64,000 nt of DNA from Petrolisthes cinctipes (lineage: Eukaryota; Arthropoda; Malacostraca; Decapoda; Porcellanidae): the NCBI GenBank assembly GCA_033782935.1, contig JAWQEG010000526.1:769501-833500 (forward strand), given 5' to 3'. This document shows positions 13,501 through 27,240 of the stretch, in pieces; position 1 is the first letter of the stretch; every line of letters begins with the position of its first letter. The position numbers were made by a program, and so were the translations under genes. Under the pieces are notes generated by a model that did no database searches, had not been told where the DNA came from, and saw only the letters and a list, made by a program, of their open reading frames with translations.

Positions 13501-15246
13501 TTTGGCACCTAAAATGTCGATTTTTAGCATGTTTTTAGCGTATATTTTGAAAATATTCTAGCACTGTGTAGGCATGTACAGATTGCTTCTGGGACCCCAA
13601 AATATTGAATTTTCTGGTGTTTTGAGCCTGAATTTGATATATAAACGGGTACAGAAGATACATGCACATATTGACTTTGGGCACCTAAAATATCGATTTT
13701 CAGCATGTTTTCGGCCTGTATTTTGAAAATACTCTAACACTGAGTAGGCATGTACAGATTGCTTCTGGGACCCCAAAATATTGAATTTTCGGGTGTTTTG
13801 AGCCTGAATTTGAGATATAAACGGGTACAGAAGATACATGCACATATTGACTTTGGGCATCTAAAATATCGATTTTCAGCATGTTTTGGGCCTGTATTTT
13901 AAAAATACTCTAACACTGAGTAGGCATGTACAGATTGCTTCTGGGACCCCAAAATATTGAATTTTCGGGTGTTTTGAGCCTGAATTTGAGATATAAACGG
14001 GTACTGAAGATGCATGCACATATCGACTTTTGGGCACCTAAAAGATCGATTTTCAGTATGTTTTGAGCATGTATTTTGAAAATACTCTAACATGGAGGAG
14101 GCATGTACAGATCGCTTCTGGGACCCCTAACTATCGAATTTTCGGGTGTTTTGGGACTGAATTTGAGATATCGATTTTTTGGCACCTAAAATGTCGATTT
14201 TTAGCATGTTTTTAGCCAAAATTTTGAAAATATTCTAGCACTGTTTAGGCATGTACAGATTGCTTCTGAGACCCCAAAATATTGAATTTTCGGGTGTTTT
14301 GAGCCTGAATTTGAGATATAAACGGGTACAGAAGATACATGCACATATTGACTTTGGGCACCAAAAATATCGATTTTCAGCATGTTTCGGGCCTGAATTT
14401 TGAAAATACTCTAACACGGAGTAGGCATGTACAGATTGCTTCTGGGACCCCAAAATATCGAATTTTCGGGTGTTTAGGGCCAGAATTTGAGATATAAACG
14501 GGTACAGAAGATGCATGCACATATCGACTTTTGGGCACCTAAAAGATCGATTTTCAGTATGTTTTTGGCCTGTATTTTGAAAATACTCTAACACGGAGTA
14601 GGCATGTACAGATCGCTTCTGGGACCCCTAAATATCGAATTTTCGGGTGTTTTGGAATTGAATTTGATATATCGACTTTTTGGCACCTAAAAGATCGATT
14701 TTTAGCATGTTTTTAGCCTATATTTTGAAAATATTCTAGCACTGAGTAGGCATGTACAGATTGCTTCTGGGACCCCAAAATATTGAATTTTCGGGTGTTT
14801 TGAGCCTGAATTTGAGATATAAACGGGTACAGAAGATACATGCACATATTGACTTTGGGCACCAAAAATATCGATTTTCAGCATGTTTTGATCCTGAATT
14901 TTGAAAATACTCTAACACGGAGTAGGCATGTACAGATCGCTTCTGGGACCCCAAAATATCGAATTTTCGGGTGTTTAGGGCCAGAATTTGAGATGTAAAC
15001 GGGTACAGAAGATGCATGCACATATCGAGTTTTGGGCACCTAAAAGATCTATTTTTAGTATGTTTTTGGCCTGTATTTTGAAAATACTCTAACACGGAGT
15101 AGGCATGTACAGATCGCTTCTGGGACCCCTAAATATCGAATTTTCGGGTGTTTTGGGACTGAATTTGAGATATCGACTTTTTGGCACTTAAAAGATCGAT
15201 TTTTAGCATGTTTTTAGCCTATATTTTGAAAATATTCTAGCACTGT
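13501..15246 (+). repeat. Array segment: regular trimers with one M-M duplication
   Basis: Order is S (ending about 13567), M-M-L-S, M-L-S, M-L-S. The first unit is 677 bp because of an extra M. The rest are 501 bp. L copies here begin to show 'aagatctatttttag' (15050-15064), which lacks the usual ATCGAT and is common through 15-24 kb; 'cacttaaaagatcg' in S (15185) is another marker of this neighbourhood. Confidence 0.88.
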
Positions 15247-18200
15247 ACAGATTGCTTCTGGGACCCCAAAATATTGAATTTTCGGGTGTTTTGAGCCTGA
15301 ATTTGAGATATAAACGGGTACAGAAGATATATGCACATATTGACTTTGGGCACCAAAAATATCGATTTTCAGCATGTTTTGATCCTGAATTTTGAAAATA
15401 CTCTAACACGGAGTAGGCGTGTACAGATCGCTTCTGGGACCCCAAAATATCGAATTTTCGGGTGTTTAGGGCCAGAATTTGAGATATAAACGGGTACAGA
15501 AGATGCATGCACATATCGACTTTTGGGCACCTAAAAGATCGATTTTTAGTATGTTTTTGGCCTGTATTTTGAAAATACTCTAACACGGAGTAGGCATGTA
15601 CAGATCGCTTCTGGGACCCCTAAATATCGAATTTTCGGGTGTTTTGGGACTGAATTTGAGATATCGACTTTTTGGCACTTAAAAGATCGATTTTTAGCAT
15701 GTTTTTAGCCTATATTTTGAAAATATTCTAGCACTGTACAGATTGCTTCTGGGACCCCAAAATATTGAATTTTCGGGTGTTTTGAGCCTGAATTTGAGAT
15801 ATAAACGGGTACAGAAGATACATGCACATATTGACTTTCGGCATCTAAAATATCGATTTTCAGCATGTTTTGGGCCTGTATTTTTAAAATACTCTAACAC
15901 TGAGTAGGCATGTACAGATTGCTTCTGGGACCCCAAAATATTGAATTTTCGGGTGTTTTGAGCCTGAATTTGAGATATAAACGGGTACTGAAGATGCATG
16001 CACATATCGACTTTTGTGCACCTAAAAGATCGATTTTCAGTATGTTTTGAGCATGTATTTTGAAAATACTCTAACACGGAGTAGGCACGTAAAGATCGCT
16101 TCTGGGACCTCTAAATATCGAATTTTCGGGTGTTTTGGGACTGAATTTGAGATATCGACTTTTTGGCACCTAAAAGATCGATTTTTAGCATGTTATTAGC
16201 CTATATTTTGAAAATATTCTAGCACTGTACAGATTGCTTCTGGGACCCCAAAATATTGAATTTTCGGGTGTTTTGAGCCTGAATTTGAGATATAAACGGG
16301 TACAGATGATACATGCACATATTGACTTTGGGCATCTAAAATATCGATTTTCAGCATGTTTTGGGCCTGTATTTTGAAAATACTCTAACACTGAGTAGGC
16401 ATGTACAGATTGCTTCTGGGACCCCAAAATATTGAATTTTCGGGTGTTTTGAGCCTGAATTTGAGATATAAACGGGTACTGAAGATGCATGCACATATCG
16501 ACTTTTGTGCACCTAAAAGATCGATTTTCAGTATGTTTTGAGCATGTATTTTGAAAATACTCTAACACGGAGTAGGCATGTACAGATCGCTTCTGGGACC
16601 CCTAAATATCGAATTTTCGGGTGTTTTGGGACTGAATTTGAGATATCGACTTTTTGGCACCTAAAAGATCGATTTTTAGCATGTTTTTAGCCTATATTTT
16701 GAAAATATTCTAGCACTGTACAGATTGCTTCTGGGACCCCAAAATATTGAATTTTCGGGTGTTTTGAGCCTGAATTTGAGATATAAACGGGTACAGAAGA
16801 TACATGCACATATTGACTTTGGGCATCTAAAATATCGATTTTCAGCATGTTTTGGGCCTGTATTTTTAAAATACTCTAACACTGAGTAGGCATGTACAGA
16901 TTGCTTCTGGGACCCCAAAATATTGAATTTTCGGGTGTTTTGAGCCTGAATTTGAGATATATACGGGTACTGAAGATGCATGCACATATCGACTTTTGTG
17001 CACCTAAAAGATCGATTTTCAGTATGTTTTGAGCATGTATTTTGAAAATACTCTAACACGGAGTAGGCATGTACAGATCGCTTCTGTTACCCCTAAATAT
17101 CGAATTTTCGGGTGTTTTGGGACTGAATTTGAGATATCGACTTTTTGGCACCTAAAAGATCGATTTTTAGCATGTTTTTAGCGTATATTTTGAAAATATT
17201 CTATCACTGAGTAGGCATGTACAGATTGCTTTTGGGACCCCAAAATATTGAATTTTCGGGTGTTTTGAGCCTGAATTTGAGATATAAACGGGTACAGAAG
17301 ATACATGCACATATCGACTTTTGGGCACCTAAAAGATCGATTTTCAGTATGTTTTGAGCATGTATTTTGAAAATACTCTAACACGGAGTAGGCATGTACA
17401 GATCGCTTCTGGGACCCCTAAATATCGAATTTTCGGGTGTTTTGGGACTGAATTTGATATATCGACTTTTTGGCACCTAAAAGATCGATTTTTAGCATGT
17501 TTTTAGCCTATATTTTGAAAATATTCTAGCACTGAGTAGGCATGTACAGATTGCTTCTGGGACCCCAAAATATTGAATTTTCGGGTGTTTTGAGCCTGAA
17601 TTTGAGATATAAACGGGTACAGAAGATACATGCACATATTGACTTTGGGCATCTAAAATATCGATTTTCAGCATGTTTTGGGCCTGTATTTTTAAAATAC
17701 TCTAACACTGAGTAGGCATGTACAGATTGCTTCTGGGACCCCAAAATATTGAATTTTCGGGTGTTTTGAGCCTGAATTTGAGATATAAACGGGTCCTGAA
17801 GATGCATGCACATATCGACTTTTGTGCACCTAAAAGATCGATTTTCAGTATGTTTTGAGCATGTATTTTGAAAATACTCTAACACGGAGTAGGCACGTAC
17901 AGATCGCTTCTGGGACCTCTAAATATCGAATTTTCGGGTGTTTTGGGACTGAATTTGAGATATCGACTTTTTGGCACCTAAAAGATCGATTTTTAGCATG
18001 TTATTAGCCTATATTTTGAAAATATTCTAGCACTGTACAGATTGCTTCTGGGACCCCAAAATATTGAATTTTCGGGTGTTTTGAGCCTGAATTTGAGATA
18101 TAAACGGGTACAGATGATACATGCACATATTGACTTTGGGCATCTAAAATATCGATTTTCAGCATGTTTTGGGCCTGTATTTTGAAAATACTCTAACACT

Positions 18201-18516
18201 GAGTAGGCATGTACAGATTGCTTCTGGGACCCCAAAATATTGAATTTTCGGGTGTTTTGAGCCTGAATTTGAGATATAAACGGGTACTGAAGATGCATGC
18301 ACATATCGACTTTTGTGCACCTAAAAGATCGATTTTCAGTATGTTTTGAGCATGTATTTTGAAAATACTCTAACACGGAGTAGGCATGTACAGATCGCTT
18401 CTGGGACCCCTAAATATCGAATTTTCGGGTGTTTTGGGACTGAATTTGAGATATCGACTTTTTGGCACCTAAAAGATCGATTTTTAGCATGTTTTTAGCC
18501 TATTTTTTTAAAATAT
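15247..18516 (+). repeat. Array segment rich in 491-bp trimers
   Basis: Four consecutive trimers are 491 bp because each M lacks 10 bp at its left edge (junctions at 15244, 15735, 16226 and 16717). Then come an S-L dimer, one 501-bp trimer and another 491-bp trimer (junction 18034). The S copies at 16191 and 17999 share 'gttattagcc', and the following M copies share 'acagatgatacatg'. They are 1808 bp apart, as are the next pair (17999 and 19807), which suggests an older 1808-bp block repeat. Confidence 0.88.
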
Positions 18517-21500
18517 TCTAACACTGAGTAGGCATGTACAGATTGCTTCTGGGACCCCAAAATATTGAATTTTCGGTTGTTTTGAGCCTGAATTTGAGAT
18601 ATAAACGGGTACAGAAGATGCATGCACATATCGACTTTTGTGCACCTAAAAGATCGATTTTCAGTATGTTTTGAGCATGTATTTTGAAAATACTCTAACA
18701 CGGAGTAGGCATGTACAGATCGCTTCTGGGACACCTAAATATCGAATTTTCGTGTGTTTTGGGACTGAATTTGAGATATCGACTTTTTGGCACCTAAAAG
18801 ATCGATTTTTAGCATGTTTTTAGCCTATATTTTGAATATATTCTATCACTGAGTAGGCATGTACAGATTGCTTCTGGGACCCCAAATTATTGAATTTTCG
18901 GTTGTTTTGAGCCTGAATTTGAGATATAAACGGGTACAGAAGATACATGCACATATTGACTTTGGGCATCAAAAATATCGATTTTCAGCATGTTTTGGGC
19001 CTGAATTTTGAAAATACTCTAACACGGAGTAGGCATGTACAGATCGCTTCTGGGACCCCAAAATATCGAATTTTCGGGTGTTTAGGGCCAGAATTTGAGA
19101 TATAAACGGGTACAGAAGATGCATGCACATATCGACTTTTGGGCACCTAAAAGATCTATTTTTAGTATGTTTTTGGCCTGTATTTTGAAAATACTCTAAC
19201 ACGGAGTAGGCATGTACAGATCGCTTCTGGGACCCCTAAATATCGAATTTTCGGGTGTTTTGGGACTGAATTTGAGATATCGACTTTTTGGCACTTAAAA
19301 GATCGATTTTTAGCATGTTTTTAGCCTATATTTTGAAAATATTCTAGCACTGTACAGATTGCTTCTGGGACCCCAAAATATTGAATTTTCGGGTGTTTTG
19401 AGCCTGAATTTGAGATATAAACGGGTACAGAAGATACATGCACATATTGACTTTGGGCATCTAAAATATCGATTTTCAGCATGTTTTGGGCCTGTATTTT
19501 TAAAATACTCTAACACTGAGTAGGCATGTACAGATCGCTTCTGGGACCCCAAAATATCGAATTTTCGGGTATTTAGGGCCAGAATTTGAGATATAAACGG
19601 GTACTGAAGATGCATGCACATATCGACTTTTGTGCACCTAAAAGATCGATTTTCACTATGTTTTGAGCATGTATTTTGAAAATACTCTAACACGGAGTAG
19701 GCACGTACAGATCGCTTCTGGGACCTCTAAATATCGAATTTTCGGGTGTTTTGGGACTGAATTTGAGATATCGACTTTTTGGCACCTAAAAGATCGATTT
19801 TTAGCATGTTATTAGCCTATATTTTGAAAATATTCTAGCACTGTACAGATTGCTTCTGGGACCCCAAAATATTGAATTTTCGGGTGTTTTGAGCCTGAAT
19901 TTGAGATATAAACGGGTACAGATGATACATGCACATATTGACTTTGGGCATCTAAAATATCGATTTTCAGCATGTTTTAGGCCTGTATTTTGAAAATACT
20001 CAAACACTGAGTAGGCATGTACAGATTCCTTCTGGGACCCCAAAATATTGAATTTTCGGGTGTTTTGAGCCTGAATTTGAGATATAAACGGGTACTGAAG
20101 ATGCATGCACATATCGACTTTTGTGCACCTAAAAGATCGATTTTCAGTATGTTTTGAGCATGCATTTTGAAAATACTCTAATACGGCGTAGGCATGTACA
20201 GATCGCTTCTGGGACCCCTAAATATCGAATTTTCGGGTGTTTTGGGACTGAATTTGAGATATCGACTTTTTGGCACCTAAAAGATCGATTTTTAGCATGT
20301 TTTTAGCCTATATTTTGAAAATATTCTATCACTGAGTAGGCATGTACAGATTGCTTCTGGGACCCCAAAATATTGAATTTTCGGGTGTTTTGAGCCTGAA
20401 TTTGAGATATAAACGGGTACAGAAGATACATGCACATATTGACTTTGGGCACCAAAAATATCGATTTTCAGCATGTTTTGGGCCTGAATTTTGAAAATAC
20501 TCTAACACGGAGTAGGCATGTACAGATCGCTTCTGGGACCCCAAAATATCGAATTTTCGGGTGTTTAGGGCCAGAATTTGAGATATAAACGGGTACAGAA
20601 GATGCATGCACATATCGACTTTTGGGCACCTAAAAGATCTATTTTTAGTATGGTTTTGGCCTGTATTTTGAAAATACTCTAACACGGAGTAGGCATGTAC
20701 AGATCGCTTCTGGGACCCCTAAATATCGAATTTTCGGGTGTTTTGGGACTGAATTTGAGATATCGACTTTTTGGCACTTAAAAGATCGATTTTTAGCATG
20801 TTTTTAGCCTATATTTTGAAAATATTCTAGCACTGTACAGATTGCTTCTGGGACCCCAAAATATTGAATTTTCGGGTGTTTTGAGCCTGAATTTGAGATA
20901 TAAACGGGTACTGAAGATGCATGCACATATCGACTTTTGTGCACCTAAAAGATCGATTTTCAGTATGTTTTGAGCATGTATTTTGAAAATACTCTAACAC
21001 GGAGTAGGCATGTACAGATCGCTTCTGGGACCCCTAAATATCGAATTTTCGGGTGTTTTGGGACTGAATTTGAGATATCGACTTTTTGGCACCTAAAAGA
21101 TCGATTTGTAGCATGTTTTTAGCGTATGTTTTGAAAATATTCTATCACTGAGTAGGCATGTACAGATTGCTTCTGGGACCCCAAAATATTGAATTTTCGG
21201 GTGTTTTGAGCCAGAATTTGAGATATAAACGGGTACAGAAGATGCATGCACATATCGACTTTTGGGCACCTAAAAGATCTATTTTTAGTATGTTATTAGC
21301 CTGTATTTTGAAAATACTCTAACACGGAGTAGGCATGTACAGATCGCTTCTGGGACCCCTAAATATCGAATTTTCGGGTGTTTTGGGACTGAATTTGAGA
21401 TATCGACTTTTTGGCACTTAAAAGATCGATTTTTAGCATGTTTTTAGCCTATATTTTGGAAATATTCTAGCACTGTACAGATTGCTTCTGGGACCCCAAA

Positions 21501-21631
21501 ATATTGAATTTTCGGGTGTTTTGAGCCTGAATTTGAGATATAAACGGGTACAGAAGATACATGCACATATTGACTTTGGGCATCTAAAATATCGATTTTC
21601 AGCATGTTTTGGGCCTGTATTTTGAAAATAC
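18517..21631 (+). repeat. 3115-bp block, tandem copy 1
   Basis: Monomer order is L-S-M-L-S-M-L-S-M-L-S-M-L-S-L-S-L-S-M, with the 10-bp deletion after the S landmarks at 19310, 19801, 20793 and 21433. Private marks include 'cggttgtttt' (18573), 'gaatatattctatcac' (18832), 'gggtatttaggg' (19566), 'gttattag' (19807), 'tgcattttg' (20161), 'atacggcgtagg' (20182), 'tatggttttgg' (20649) and 'cgatttgtagc' (21103). All recur 3115 bp downstream. The left limit is set where agreement starts at about 18517. Confidence 0.92.
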
Positions 21632-24600
21632 TCTAACACTGAGTAGGCATGTACAGATTGCTTCTGGGACCCCAAAATATTGAATTTTCGGTTGTTTTGA
21701 GCCTGAATTTGAGATATAAACGGGTACAGAAGATGCATGCACATATCGACTTTTGTGCACCTAAAAGATCGATTTTCAGTATGTTTTGAGCATGTATTTT
21801 GAAAATACTCTAACACGGAGTAGGCATGTACAGATCGCTTCTGGGACCCCTAAATATCGAATTTTCGGGTGTTTTGGGACTGAATTTGAGATATCGACTT
21901 TTTGGCACCTAAAAGATCGATTTTTAGCATGTTTTTAGCCTATATTTTGAATATATTCTATCACTGAGTAGGCATGTACAGATTGCTTCTGGGACCCCAA
22001 ATTATTGAATTTTCGGTTGTTTTGAGCCTGAATTTGAGATATAAACGGGACCAGAAGATACATGCACATATTGACTTTGGGCATCAAAAATATCGATTTT
22101 CAGCATGTTTTGGGCCTGAATTTTGAAAATACTCTAACACGGAGTAGGCATGTACAGATCGCTTCTGGGACCCCAAAATATCGAATTTTCGGGTGTTTAG
22201 GGCCAGAATTTGAGATATAAACGGGTACAGAAGATGCATGCACATATCGACTTTTGGGCACCTAAAAGATCTATTTTTAGTATGTTTTTGGCCTGTATTT
22301 TGAAAATACTCTAACACGGAGTAGGCATGTACAGATCGCTTCTGGGACCCCTAAATATCGAATTTTCGGGTGTTTTGGGACTGAATTTGAGATATCGACT
22401 TTTTGGCACTTAAAAGATCGATTTTTAGCATGTTTTTAGCCTATATTTTGAAAATATTCTAGCACTGTACAGATTGCTTCTGGGACCCCAAAATATTGAA
22501 TTTTCGGGTGTTTTGAGCCTGAATTTGAGATATAAACGGGTACAGAAGATACATGCACATATTGACTTTGGGCATCTAAAATATCGATTTTCAGCATGTT
22601 TTGGGCCTGTATTTTTAAAATACTCTAACACTGAGTAGGCATGTACAGATCGCTTCTGGGACCCCAAAATATCGAATTTTCGGGTATTTAGGGCCAGAAT
22701 TTGAGATATAAACGGGTACTGAAGATGCATGCACATATCGACTTTTGTGCACCTAAAAGATCGATTTTCACTATGTTTTGAGCATGTATTTTGAAAATAC
22801 TCTAACACGGAGTAGGCACGTACAGATCGCTTCTGGGACCTCTAAATATCGAATTTTCGGGTGTTTTGGGACTGAATTTGAGATATCGACTTTTTGGCAC
22901 CTAAAAGATCGATTTTTAGCATGTTATTAGCCTATATTTTGAAAATATTCTAGCACTGTACAGATTGCTTCTGGGACCCCAAAATATTGAATTTTCGGGT
23001 GTTTTGAGCCTGAATTTGAGATATAAACGGGTACAGATGATACATGCACATATTGACTTTGGGCATCTAAAATATCGATTTTCAGCATGTTTTGGGACTG
23101 TATTTTGAAAATACTCTAACACTGAGTAGGCATGTACAGATTCCTTCTGGGACCCCAAAATATTGAATTTTCGGGTGTTTTGAGCATGAATTTGAGATAT
23201 AAACGGGTACTGAAGATGCATGCACATATCGACTTTTGTGCACCTAAAAGATCGATTTTCAGTATGTTTTGAGCATGCATTTTGAAAATACTCTAATACG
23301 GCGTAGGCATGTACAGATCGCTTCTGGGACCCCTAAATATCGAATTTTCGGGTGTTTTGGGACTGAATTTGAGATATCGACTTTTTGGCACCTAAAAGAT
23401 CGATTTTTAGCATGTTTTTAGCCTATATTTTGAAAATATTCTATCACTGAGTAGGCATGTACAGATTGCTTCTGGGACCCCAAAATATTGAATTTTCGGG
23501 TGTTTTGAGCCTGAATTTGAGATATAAACGGGTACAGAAGATACATGCACATATTGACTTTGGGCACCAAAAATATCGATTTTCAGCATGTTTTGGGCCT
23601 GAATTTTGAAAATACTCTAACACGGAGTAGGCATGTACAGATCGCTTCTGGGACCCCAAAATATCGAATTTTCGGGTGTTTAGGGCCAGAATTTGAGATA
23701 TAAACGGGTACAGAAGATGCATGCACATATCGACTTTTGGGCACCTAAAAGATCTATTTTTAGTATGGTTTTGGCCTGTATTTTGAAAATACTCTAACAC
23801 GGAGTAGGCATGTACAGATCGCTTCTGGGACCCCTAAATATCGAATTTTCGGGTGTTTTGGGACTGAATTTGAGATATCGACTTTTTGGCACTTAAAAGA
23901 TCGATTTTTAGCATATTTTTAGCCTATATTTTGAAAATATTCTAGCACTGTACAGATTGCTTCTGGGACCCCAAAATATTGAATTTTCGGGTGTTTTGAG
24001 CCTGAATTTGAGATATAAACGGGTACTGAAGATGCATGCACATATCGACTTTTGTGCACCTAAAAGATCGATTTTCAGTATGTTTTGAGCATGTATTTTG
24101 AAAATACTCTAACACGGAGTAGGCATGTACAGATCGCTTCTGGGACCCCTAAATATCGAATTTTCGGGTGTTTTGGGACTGAATTTGAGATATCGACTTT
24201 TTGGCACCTAAAAGATCGATTTGTAGCATGTTTTTAGCGTATGTTTTGAAAATATTCTATCACTGAGTAGGCATGTACAGATTGCTTCTGGGACCCCAAA
24301 ATATTGAATTTTCGGGTGTTTTGAGCCAGAATTTGAGATATAAACGGGTACAGAAGATGCATGCACATATCGACTTTTGGGCACCTAAAAGATCTATTTT
24401 TAGTATGTTATTAGCCTGTATTTTGAAAATACTCTAACACGGAGTAGGCATGTACAGATCGCTTCTGGGACCCCTAAATATCGAATTTTCGGGTGTTTTG
24501 GGACTGAATTTGAGATATCGACTTTTTGGCACTTAAAAGATCGATTTTTAGCATGTTTTTAGCCTATATTTTGGAAATATTCTAGCACTGTACAGATTGC

Positions 24601-24746
24601 TTCTGGGACCCCAAAATATTGAATTTTCGGGTGTTTTGAGCCTGAATTTGAGATATAAACGGGTACAGAAGATACATGCACATATTGACTTTGGGCATCT
24701 AAAATATCGATTTTCAGCATGTTTTGGGCCTGTATTTTGAAAATAC
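21632..24746 (+). repeat. 3115-bp block, tandem copy 2
   Basis: This repeats the preceding block in the same order and with the same deletions (junctions 22466, 22957, 23949 and 24589). Only a few differences were seen by eye, for example 'cgggaccag' at 22047 against 'cgggtacag', 'ttgggactg' at 23094 against 'ttaggcctg' at 19979, and 'gcatattttt' at 23911 against 'gcatgttttt'. The high identity implies a recent duplication, or an assembly artefact. Agreement runs on to about 24800, where copy 1 has 'cggttg' and copy 2 has 'cgggtg'. Confidence 0.92.
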
Positions 24747-27240
24747 TCTAACACTGAGTAGGCATGTACAGATTGCTTCTGGGACCCCAAAATATTGAAT
24801 TTTCGGGTGTTTTGAGCCTGAATTTGAGATATAAACGGGTACTGAAGATGCATGCACATATCGACTTTTGTGCACCTAAAAGATCGATTTTCAGTATGTT
24901 TTGAGCATGTATTTTGAAAATACTCTAACACGGAGTAGGCATGTACAGATCGCTTCTGGGACCCCTAAATATCGAATTTTCGGGTGTTTTGGGACTGAAT
25001 TTGAGATATTGACTTTTTGGCACCTAAAAGATCGATTTTTAGCATGTTTTTAGCGTATATTTTGAAAATATTCTAGCACTGAGTAGGCATGTACAGATTG
25101 CTTCTGGGACCCCAAAATATTGAATTTTCGGGTGTTTTGAGCCTGAATTTGAGATATAAACGGGTACAGAAGATACATGCACATATTGACTTTGGGCACC
25201 AAAAATATCGATTTTTTTGGGCCTGAATTTTGAAAATACTCTAACACGGAGTAGGCATGTACAGATCGCTTCTGGGACCCCAAAATATCGAATTTTTGGG
25301 TGTTTAGGGCCAGAATTTGAGATATCAACGGGTACAAAAGATGCATGCACATATCGACTTTTAGGCACCTAAAAGATCGATTTTCAGTATGTTTTTGGCC
25401 TGTATTTTGAAAATACTCTAACACGGAGTAAGCATGTACAGATACCTTCTGGGACCTCTAAATATCGAATTTTCGGGTGTTTTGTGACTTAATTTGAGAT
25501 ATCGATTTTTTGGCACCTAAAATGTCGATTTTTAGCATGTTTTTAGCCTATATTTTGAAAATATTCTAGCACTGTGTAGGCATGTACAGATTGCTTCTGG
25601 GACCCTAAAATATTGAATTTTCGGGTGTTTTGAGCCTGAATTTGAGATATAAACGGGTACAGAAGATACATGCACATATTGACTTTGGGCATCTAAAATA
25701 TCGATTTTCAGTATTTTTTGAGCATGTATTTTGAAAATACTCTAACATGGAGTAGGCATGTACAGATCGCTTCTGGGACCCCTAAATATCGAATATTCAG
25801 GTGTTTTGGGACTGAATTTGAGATATCGACTTTTTGGCACCTAAAAGATCGATTTTTAGCATGTTTTTAGCCTATATTTTGAAAATATTCTAGCACTGTA
25901 CAGATTGCTTCTGAGACCCCAAAATATTGAATTTTCGGGTGTTTTGAGCCTGAATTTGAGATATAAACTGGTACAGAAGATACTTGCACATATTGACTTT
26001 GGGCACCTAAAAGATCGATTTTTAGCATGTTTTTAGCCTATATTTTGAAAATATTCTAGCACTGTACAGATTACTTCTGGGACCCCAAAATATTGAATTT
26101 TCGGGTGTTTTGAGCCTGAATTTGAGATATAAACGGGTACTGAAGATGCATGCACATATCGACTTTTGGGCACCTAAAAGATCGGTTTTCAGTATGTTTT
26201 TGGCCTGTATCTTGAAAATACTCTAACACGGAGTAGGCATGTACAGATACCTTCTGGGACCTCTAAATATCGAATTTTCGGGTGTTTTGGGACTAAATTT
26301 GAGATATCGATTTTTTGGCACCTAAAATGTCGATTTTTAGCATGCTTTTAGCCTATATTTTGAAAATATTCTAGCAATGTGTAGGCATGTACAGATTGCT
26401 TCTGGGACCCAAAAATATTGAATTTTCGGGTGTTTTGAGCCTGAATTTGAGATATAAACGGGTACAGAAGATACATGCACATATTGACTTTGGGCATCTA
26501 AAATATCGATTTTCAGCATGTTTTGGGCCTGTATTTTGAAAATACTCTAACACTGAGTAGGCATGTACAGACTGCTTCTGGGACCCCAAAATATCGAATT
26601 TTCGGGTGTTTTGAGCCTGAATTTGAGATATAAACGGGTACTGAAGATGCATGCACATATCGACTTTTGTGCACCTAAAAGATCGATTTTCAGTATGTTT
26701 TGAGCATGTATTTTGAAAATACTCTAACACGGAGTAGGCATGTACAGATCGCTTCTGGGACCCCTAAATATCGAATTTTCGGGTGTTGTGAGCCTGAATT
26801 TGAGATATAAACGGGTACAGAAGATACATGCACATATTGACTTTGGGCATTTAAATATCGATTTTCAGCATGTTTTGGGCCAGTATTTTGAAAATACTCT
26901 AACACTGAATAGGCATGTACAGATTGCTTCTGGGACCCCAAAATATTGAATTTTCGGGTGTTTTGAGCCTGAATTTGAGATATAAACGGGTACTGAAGAT
27001 GCATGCACATATCGACTTTTGTGCACCTAAAAGATCGATTTTCAGTATGTTTTGAGCATGTATTTTGAAAATACTCTAACACGGAGTAGGCATGTACAGA
27101 TCGCTTCTGGGACCCCTAAATATCGAATTTTCGGGTGTTTTGGGACTGAATTTGAGATATCTACTTTTTGGCACCTAAAAGATCGATTTTTAGCATGTTT
27201 TTAGCCTATATTTTGAAAATATTCTAGCACTGAGTAGGCA
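24747..27240 (+). repeat. Array segment: scrambled, with hybrid and deleted monomers
   Basis: Order is L-S-M-L-S-(M/L hybrid)-S-M-L-S-M-L-(S/M hybrid)-L-S. The L after the M at 25215 is short by 8 bp ('cgatttttttgggcctg' at 25209, without 'cagcatg' and one T). A hybrid at about 25690-25740 starts as M ('gggcatctaaaa') and ends as L2 ('ttttttgagcatg'). Two adjacent monomers (junctions 25897 and 26063) both carry the 10-bp deletion. At 26735-26865 a monomer starts as S1 ('acccctaaat') and continues as M without the 29-bp deletion. Confidence 0.85.

Noticed and set aside
26740..26949. Plus-strand open frames of 66-92 codons (26740, 32718, 34375, 35011, 36492, 62272)
   Set aside because: They appear mainly where a one-base loss or a deletion in the repeat joins two frames, and recur only through block duplication. 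They are chance products of the satellite.
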